A stretch of DNA of 34,589 bases, from the NCBI GenBank assembly GCA_934101685.1, contig CAKORZ010000005.1:1-34589 (forward strand), in the 5' to 3' direction. The translations under genes were made by a program, and so were the position numbers. The notes beneath the pieces were generated by a model. The model worked only from the letters and a program-made list of their open reading frames with translations. It was not told where the DNA came from and searched no databases. The stretch is from an uncultured Bacilli bacterium (GTDB lineage: Bacteria; Bacillota_I; Bacilli_A; RFN20; DUOF01). Numbering within the stretch: the first letter of the stretch is position 1; each line of letters begins with the position of its first letter. Positions 33,116 through 34,589 of the stretch are shown in pieces.

Positions 33116-33706
33116 TTATATGTCTAATTTAAGAACAGCTGGTATATCTTTTATTTGGTCTATTCTTATAATATTTGAAGGCAAATCTTTTCTTTTATCT
33201 TTGCAAGTATTCATTAAAAACACTTTATTTTTACTATTTTTAAAGTATTCTGAAACCCTTAAACATGTATCTAAATCATCATCTACAAACACATTAGCGT
33301 TCTCTAACTCACAAATCTTTTCTTTATCCATTCTACCGGTATATAACTTATTATATTTTATATGATTCATTTTTAACCATTTCCTAGTAGTTTCTATTGG
33401 CCTATTGTACCAATCAGTACTTCTAGCAGTAGCAAATATTATTTCATGTCCTGCATTATATAATTTATTAATAGTTTCTACAGCGCCTTCAAAGCAATGA
33501 AAAGATAAAAGCATTTCATCACCATGTTCTTTATACCAATTATGTGCTTCCTCATAAGTCCAATCAAATTGTTCTTCTGGATATTTAGCATTTTCTTCTT
33601 TTTGCTTATAAGGTAAATTATTATTTTTAATATAATTCAAAATATATTCTTTACCATATTTACCTGTATTACTAATTGTATCATCTATATCAAAAATAAA
33701 AATCAT
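33116..33706 (-). CDS. 5'-deoxynucleotidase-like HAD hydrolase (NT5C family)
   Basis: The 196-residue HAD-fold protein starts IFIFDIDDT, giving nucleophile Asp6 and acid/base Asp8. IIFATARSTDW (motif II Thr), Lys in NKLYTGRMDKEKIC (motif III) and NVFVDDDLDTC (motif IV) follow. The cap insertion and WTYEEAHNWYKEHGDEML resemble cytosolic 5'(3')-deoxyribonucleotidases, which remove phosphate from nucleoside monophosphates, but sugar-phosphate substrates cannot be excluded. AGGAGG lies 7 nt before the ATG; the HD-domain gene ends 1 nt earlier, so the two are co-translated. Confidence 0.8.
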   Translation of the reverse strand: MIFIFDIDDTISNTGKYGKEYILNYIKNNNLPYKQKEENAKYPEEQFDWTYEEAHNWYKEHGDEMLLSFHCFEGAVETINKLYNAGHEIIFATARSTDWYNRPIETTRKWLKMNHIKYNKLYTGRMDKEKICELENANVFVDDDLDTCLRVSEYFKNSKNKVFLMNTCKDKRKDLPSNIIRIDQIKDIPAVLKLDI

Positions 33707-33707
33707 T

Positions 33708-34391
33708 TTATTTCCTCCTGCTTTTTAATGAGACTAACATTTCATCAATCTTATTTAATAATTTAATTTTTTCTTTAGTCATAACGCTATTTTGAGCATT
33801 ATTATCAGATCTACCTACCATAACAAGATATTTCATATATTTATATTTATCATTATTCTTAAACTTATTTATTTCATCTAACAAAACTTTTTCAGTTAAT
33901 ATCTTGTGATATTTATCTTGTGTATCTAAAGTGATATTTATAAAAACATCATGTCTATATACTAGATCACATATATCTCTAATTTCTACTTCATTAAAGT
34001 TAAATAAAGGAAGTACTCTTTTAGCAATTTTAGCGCTCTCTACATTATGATTAAAAAAGCTATCAATCATTACTCCATTTTTCATTCTTTTTATTTTACA
34101 TTTAGGTTTCCCAATATCATGCAAAAACATAGTATAAGCAAGTAATCTTCTATCTTTTATATTTAAGTCTTTAGTTTGTTTATTCATTTCCTCTACTGAA
34201 TGTAATATATGATCTAAAATATTATAAATATGCCAAGGGTTATCTTGAGGATTATTATAACAATCTTTAATTTCAGGAAGCACACTATTGATCCAATTAT
34301 TAAATTCTTTATTATTTTCATATTCACTATGAAAAGATTCACAAACTGAATTTGAAAGTAATATATTATCTAAAATTTCTATATTTTCCAT
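33708..34391 (-). CDS. HD-domain phosphohydrolase-like protein
   Basis: This 227-residue protein has an HD fold metal site: His54 in NPWHIYNILDHILHSV, the HD pair His91-Asp92 in FLHDIGKP, and His115 in FNHNVESAKIAKRVL. His147-Asp148 (YRHD) may complete the site. The NPWH-x-HD-x-H pattern is like the HD half of CCA-adding enzymes, but no nucleotidyltransferase domain is fused. It is co-transcribed with the deoxynucleotidase-like gene, which suggests nucleotide or RNA phosphate metabolism. Start at 34391 with GGGTGA 6 nt upstream; an extended -10 TGATATACT lies 18 nt before it. Confidence 0.8.
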   Translation of the reverse strand: MENIEILDNILLSNSVCESFHSEYENNKEFNNWINSVLPEIKDCYNNPQDNPWHIYNILDHILHSVEEMNKQTKDLNIKDRRLLAYTMFLHDIGKPKCKIKRMKNGVMIDSFFNHNVESAKIAKRVLPLFNFNEVEIRDICDLVYRHDVFINITLDTQDKYHKILTEKVLLDEINKFKNNDKYKYMKYLVMVGRSDNNAQNSVMTKEKIKLLNKIDEMLVSLKSRRK

Positions 34392-34409
34392 AGTGAGTCA
34401 CCCAACAAG

Positions 34410-34418
34410 AGTATATCA
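34410..34418 (-). promoter_or_regulatory. Extended -10 promoter of the HD/HAD gene pair
   Basis: TGATATACT on the minus strand (34418-34410) is an extended -10 box with a 5/6 TATAAT match; a -35 box is poor (TTTATT). The predicted leader would be only about 12 nt. Confidence 0.35.
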
Positions 34419-34438
34419 CAATAATAAAAATTAATAAA

Positions 34439-34589
34439 ATGTTAAAGGCAGAAAAAAGATTATCCGAAAACTGGTCTTTTTCCTTAGATGTAAATGCTCT
34501 TTCAAAAATGACCGAAGAAGAAAAAGTAAGTTATTATTCTGATATTTTAACTAAGTTATCTCAAGTTCCAGTAACAGATCCTGTAAATG
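34439..34589 (+). CDS. Possible gene start, 3' end outside window
   Basis: A plus-strand frame from the ATG at 34439 stays open for 50 codons to the edge. The peptide (beginning LKAEKRLSENWSF, later MTEEEKVSYYSDILTKL) has ordinary protein-like composition but no family I recognise. There is no Shine-Dalgarno sequence before the ATG, and the frame is open upstream only to 34397. It would be the only plus-strand gene in the window and divergent from the HD gene. Confidence 0.4.
   Translation, partial: MLKAEKRLSENWSFSLDVNALSKMTEEEKVSYYSDILTKLSQVPVTDPVN

Noticed and set aside
1026..33365. Plus-strand open frames opposite the minus-strand genes (for example 6000-6404, 10717-11010, 30018-30392)
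   Set aside because: They lie wholly within well-supported minus-strand genes, lack ribosome sites and give no recognisable protein; shadows of A/T-rich coding.
1..34589. Mycoplasma-type genetic code
   Set aside because: TGA ends several intact genes (effector at 9481, 13236 gene, 24609 gene) at the expected protein length, and Trp is TGG.

Overview
The window is very AT-rich DNA from a low-GC Firmicutes-type bacterium, most likely an uncultured gut Bacilli or Clostridia. Shine-Dalgarno sites are strong (AGGAGG type), promoters have TTGACA/TATAAT boxes, and TGA acts as a stop codon (for example at the ends of the ABC-3C effector, the 13236-14009 gene and the 24609-25529 gene), so the code is standard and not the Mycoplasma code. 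Every gene but one short partial reading frame at the right edge is on the minus strand. I could not run searches; family names come from motifs and memory.

Region 1 (1-4673, amino-sugar supply). Reading leftward: an acetyltransferase-only GlmU-like protein, GlmM and GlmS overlap in a tight operon making UDP-GlcNAc precursors. It ends in a terminator whose 3' arm is also the ribosome binding site of a RhuM/ORF6N-type protein that runs off the left edge.

Region 2 (4731-10620, defence or conflict island). Three modules lie between sugar supply and capsule: (a) an AAA15 ATPase with a TOPRIM-like RloB protein (AbiL/RloAB-like), driven by a near-consensus promoter with a perfect palindrome at the transcription start; (b) the C-terminal piece of a Fic protein; (c) a three-gene ABC three-component (ABC-3C-like) system of PD-(D/E)xK nuclease effector, small middle component and SMC-like ATPase, preceded by a consensus promoter and three tandem 12-bp repeats. 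Two related hairpin terminators flank module (a).

Region 3 (10650-31367, capsule/exopolysaccharide). There are two transcription units. The upstream unit (31367 to 18343) has two tandem initiating sugar-phosphate transferases, GT4 and GT2 glycosyltransferases, a Wzy polymerase, a GT32-like enzyme, a truncated serine-acetyltransferase-like protein, a pyruvyl transferase, a Wzx flippase, a PP-loop ATPase and an FrhB-like iron-sulfur protein, then a terminator. A new promoter starts the second unit (18186 to 10683): two DUF4422 glycosyltransferases, a polymerase fused to a GT2 domain, a GT4, UDP-galactopyranose mutase and a second Wzx, ending in a strong terminator. No Wzz/CpsBCD regulators are visible. 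The polymer probably contains galactofuranose and pyruvate ketals.

Region 4 (31482-34589). A small membrane protein, a third O-antigen ligase/polymerase-like protein, a 5'-deoxynucleotidase-like HAD protein and an HD-domain protein, then the start of a possible plus-strand gene. No tRNA, rRNA, CRISPR or insertion sequence was seen.
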